Assembly (NCBI RefSeq): GCF_033118175.1
Contig: NC_083714.1
Location: 16,678,001 to 16,742,000, forward strand
Source of the DNA: Dama dama
Lineage: Eukaryota; Chordata; Mammalia; Artiodactyla; Cervidae
Direction of reading: 5' to 3'
DNA: 64,000 nt
Shown here: one piece after another, positions 60,473 through 64,000 of the stretch
Position numbering within the stretch: position 1 is the first letter of the stretch
How the letters are laid out: every line of letters starts with the position of its first letter
Program-made: the position numbers and the translations under genes
The notes under the pieces: generated by a model
Told to the model about the DNA's origin: nothing
Seen by the model: only the letters and a program-made list of their open reading frames with translations
Database searches by the model: none

Positions 60473-62364
60473 ACTGTAGGTAAAGGAGTTAGTACCCGAC
60501 ATTTCAAGCTCATGGAACAACTCTTCAACTCTTGCATTAGCAAGAGTTAACAATCTGAAAAACTCTGGTTTGTTTTCAGTACATGTGAGTGATAGTTTGG
60601 TAGAGGCTAAGAAAACTTCAGATATGTAAGATTGGTTTAGATTTTTCAGGAACTTGAATGACAACTGGGCCTTGCTCTTTCGGAGATTTGGGAGACTGAT
60701 GAAAGTGGTGTTTTATGAAGAGTAACTTGGTGGTGGTACAGAATGGTTTAGAAGGTCTATAAACTGGGGTGAAGAAGACTTTGCAAAGCATTAAGAACAA
60801 AAAAGCCCCAATTCAGGAGCATACAACCTCTTGTTTATTCTGTCCAATTCTCTTTGATGCTTAAATGCTATTTAGTGAAGGACCAAGACCAGCAGATACC
60901 ATGTTTGATTTTCTTGGGTCATTTTCCACCCCTTGCAGAGTACATTAACTACTGTGCTAATCACATTTCACAGCTAAAGTCCACAAACCTGTCCTTCTAT
61001 TCTGGGTCAAGAGCAGCTAGATTGAGTTGGGGGTTGGGGAGTACACAAGGCCAACCAGTGGTGAAGATATTTCGAAGATACCTGGAAGTTTCTCCTGCCT
61101 TAACAATGTCTCTTTCACCTGCTATTGACGAGTCAGAAGCCAAAGACTTCATGATCTCACAGAACAACAAGGGGACATGATGAGTGATTCCAAAATCAAT
61201 ACACCTGTCATATTTCTTATAAGATCTAGGTATCAAACTGTGTGCTGGAATCCCCTGAATGTTTCATAGGTATCTCAAAGTTAACATGTATAAAGCCAAA
61301 CATATCATCTGCTTCCATCCTAACCCATAATTCTCATTTGCCTCTTCCTATATTACCATCTCCATGAATACACCACCATCTACCTTATTGCCTAATTACC
61401 CAAGCCAGAATCACCAAAGACCTCAAAAATCTCTCTCTCCAGAAATTCTTACCTCCTTGAGAAGGCCTCCCTCAATTCTCTTAGTGTAGGTTAAATGTTC
61501 CTCTGCAGTACTATGGTTTTACTTTGAATATAAAATAATGACATTTGACTCTATTGTAGTAGTCTGACTTTCCCACCAGAAAATGAGTTTCTTGAAGGAA
61601 AGTGTCCATGAATTTTTTTTTCTATTGGTAATGTCTTTGAATAGTACACCCTTCAAAGTATTTGTTACTGGAATGGATGAACAAATGAATTTGAATGTAT
61701 TCATGGTGATATGTAAAGGTTCAATACCTGATCCCTCTGGAGAACAGGTTTGAGAGGTACAGAGCAGGGAAATCATGATGATTGAAAATATAAGAGGAAT
61801 GTTGATATATGGAGTATTAGGGGATGCTATGAGCAGAGGGAAAAAATCATACTGAATGTTCCATAGAAACTGCCCATCATTGGAGAGGACAAGCCTTGGC
61901 AATCTAGGAATTTCTGTGACAACAGAAAAAGAGTGCAGCCTAGTTAGCAGAGCCAGCTAACTTCCTGGGAGGTAGGAGGTCAGCAGGATGCTGGAGATAA
62001 ACAGGAGACTACTACTGACTGAGGCAGAAATAGACAGTGCTTATAGAAAGAAGAAGACTTTCAGATTTTTAGTTATAAGAAAGCATCTGAATGAATGCAT
62101 CATCAGCTACCTCCCGCTTTCCCCCAATCCCTGAGTGACTCTCTGAAATGAGAGTTCCTTAGACCTGTGTAAGACAATCCAGAAAAGATATTCAAGGGAT
62201 GTGGGACTGTACTTGAGGTACTAACTCCATAACATGCTTTGAAGGAAATAGATTTTAAGTTCTTAGAGGACATGGGCATGCTCATTTCTGTGTCATCCTA
62301 TAAGGCTCAAGACAGAGTCTTGAACCTAAGGAGGTATTCTTTCAAATTTTGTTTAATGAGACAG

Positions 62365-62702
62365 TGGGGGTATAGAAGAAAGAGCATTGGACTGGGAGTC
62401 AGACAGATATTGGGAAGTATTAACTTTTACACATTCTTGCTATCTGACCACGAAAGTCACTTCAACCCTCTGTCCCTCAGTTTCTTTTTCTTTAAAATTG
62501 AGATGTTGTTATCTACTGACAACTCACTCCAGTATTCTTGCCTGGGAAATCCCATGGATAAAGGAGCCTGGTGGGCTACAGTCTATGTGGTCACAAAAGA
62601 GTCGGACATGACTTTGTGACTAAACAACAACAACAAAATATCTACTTCATAAGGTTGTTGTGAAGAAGACAATGAGCTGAGTGAAATAAAATGCCTGGTC
62701 TG
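62365..62702 (+). repeat. MIR SINE split by a Bov-tA fragment
   Basis: AGAGCATTGGACTGGGAGTC and CCTCTGTCCCTCAGTTTCTT lie left of the insertion; CTTCATAAGGTTGTTGTGAA lies right of it. Confidence 0.82.
62523..62634 (+). repeat. Bov-A SINE, 5'-truncated
   Basis: AACTCACTCCAGTATTCTTG to GTGACTAAACAACAACAACA; TATCTACT flanks the element on both sides. Confidence 0.9.
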
Positions 62703-63060
62703 ATCAGAGAAAGAACACATGTTCGATACATGCCAGCTGGAACTGAATACATGAACATGAGAGGTTACAGACCTCTTATCCCAAAGGATTCATCCACCAC
62801 ATGTCAGTCCATCATTAGAGCTTTATTCTTTTTGGTTCTGAGTGCTCTTTGGTCTCCAAGACAGACCTATTTAAACATAAAATATTTCTCTGAAGGGATC
62901 ATACTTCAACCTTACACCTTGTTATCAGTTAGTACCTTCATGGGCAAAATTACCACAGCCAGAAAAAGCAGTGATAAGCCAGATTGTGATAAGGACACAA
63001 GTAAGGCCACCTTCCTAGGGGTAGGCAGAAGGGAGAGGGTGGAACATGACAAAAAATGGG

Positions 63061-63378
63061 GGGCTTCCCTGGTAGCTCAGTGGTAAAGAACACACCTGCC
63101 AATGCAGAAGACACCTGGTTCAGAAAGATTCCACATGCCGTGGGGCAACCAAGCCTGTGAGCCTCAGCTACTGAGCCTGCACTCCAGAGCCCTCAAGATG
63201 AGATTACTGAACCTGCATGCCACAACTAGTGAAGTCTGAACATTCTAGAGGCCGTGCTCCACAACAAGAGAAGCCACCACAATGAGAAGCCCATGCACCA
63301 CAACTAAAGAGTAACCCCTGCTCATCACAACTAGAGAAAAGCCTGCACAGCAATGAAGAATAAAATAAATATTTTTTA
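63061..63378 (+). repeat. CHR-type SINE (full length)
   Basis: It begins with the tRNA-like GGCTTCCCTGGTAGCTCAGT and continues with repeated GAGCCTGCA/CACAACTAG units and an AATAAAATAAATA tail, in sense orientation. Confidence 0.9.
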
Positions 63379-64000
63379 ATGAGGGTCTTTGAATATGGGA
63401 CTGAAATAAACACAAACACTGCCGACTTCAATTTGACAAAGCCTTGCCATGGTGGCAGCAGGGTCTGGCCTGGGCTCTGTTACTGAGGGTGACATCTAGT
63501 TGGCCTTAGATTTGCACCCTTCCTTCCACCACACCATAAAACATGGGGTGAAGGTTTATAGTATGACATGAAATGAACTGTGTATTTTATTAAATTTGGG
63601 GAATGAAACAGTGCCATGATGTGGTCCTTGCATAGTGTTTCATAAAATGTGTGAGGAACTCCTCTTTTTTGAGTAGGAGATATATCATTGGGAATATGGA
63701 TTCACTGGGAAAGATATGGGCAGGAAACCAAATGTAAAGCTGTCCTGGAACCTTCCCTTTTCCCCTTCCCCACTCTCCTTCCATGGCCTCCTCAGAGGGA
63801 CGGAGAGCTATGTGACTGTGTCATTGGATAAATGTAATAGTCAGAAATGCTAGGAGAAATCTAATCTTTAGAGCACCTATATACTCTCTGTATATGAGCA
63901 AATAAGACCAAAAATGTGTTTGTCAGGTCACAGGGTAGGGAAAGGCATCTGTGTGGCCCTGGAAATGTCCTAATCCATCACAGAAAACAAGTTTGCCTTA

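Larger units (their letters stand above)
48161..64000. other. Intergenic DNA upstream of AMOT
   Basis: No coding exon was recognised on either strand. The interval is dominated by MIR, L1, Bov-A2, BovB and CHR elements. Stretches without recognised content include 48,830-49,780, 52,060-52,620, 52,710-53,610, 58,350-60,060 and 60,480-62,360. Confidence 0.6.

Overview
This is mammalian nuclear DNA from a ruminant, most likely a bovid. The main evidence is the repeat content: about twenty Bov-tA/Bov-A2 SINEs, three BovB (RTE) LINE pieces, CHR-type SINEs, young ruminant L1 3' ends and older MIR, L1M, Tigger and hAT fragments. Many SINEs have clear target-site duplications. There are no bacterial-type operons, CRISPR arrays or viral genomes.

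The only protein-coding gene I can support is AMOT (angiomotin, long p130 form), on the minus strand. In human it lies on the X chromosome (established knowledge). The window holds its 5' part: a CpG-rich promoter region at about 46.7-48.1 kb, a long intron 1 (30,008 to about 46.9 kb), the first coding exon (29,118-30,007), and exons at 21,953-22,451, 16,775-16,919, 15,761-15,853 and 12,968-13,113. All junctions have GT-AG ends and the phases join exactly, giving residues 1-585. The next expected residues (beginning LKKKQ) were not found in positions 1-12,967, so intron 6 probably runs off the left edge.

The protein shows the features expected of p130: three WW-binding motifs (LPTY 106-109, PPEY 239-242, PPEY 284-287), the LATS-type phosphosite HVRSLS (Ser175), a tankyrase-type motif, a Q/H-rich stretch, the internal Met403 that matches the p80 start, and the beginning of the coiled-coil membrane-binding domain.

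Layout: 1-12,967 partial intron 6; 12,968-30,007 coding exons with introns 2-5; 30,008 to about 46.9 kb intron 1; 46.7-48.2 kb CpG promoter with CCAAT and GC boxes and signs of a divergent plus-strand transcript; 48.2-64 kb upstream intergenic DNA, mostly repeats with no gene recognised.

The most unusual structure is a perfect 24-bp inverted repeat at 21,068-21,133 in intron 3, directly beside a Bov-A2 SINE. Other points to check are a possible divergent first exon at the promoter, inverted SINE pairs flanking exon 2 (circular RNA potential), a symmetric 93-nt cassette exon, and several strong G-quadruplex or Z-DNA tracts. I did not find a convincing new biological system.
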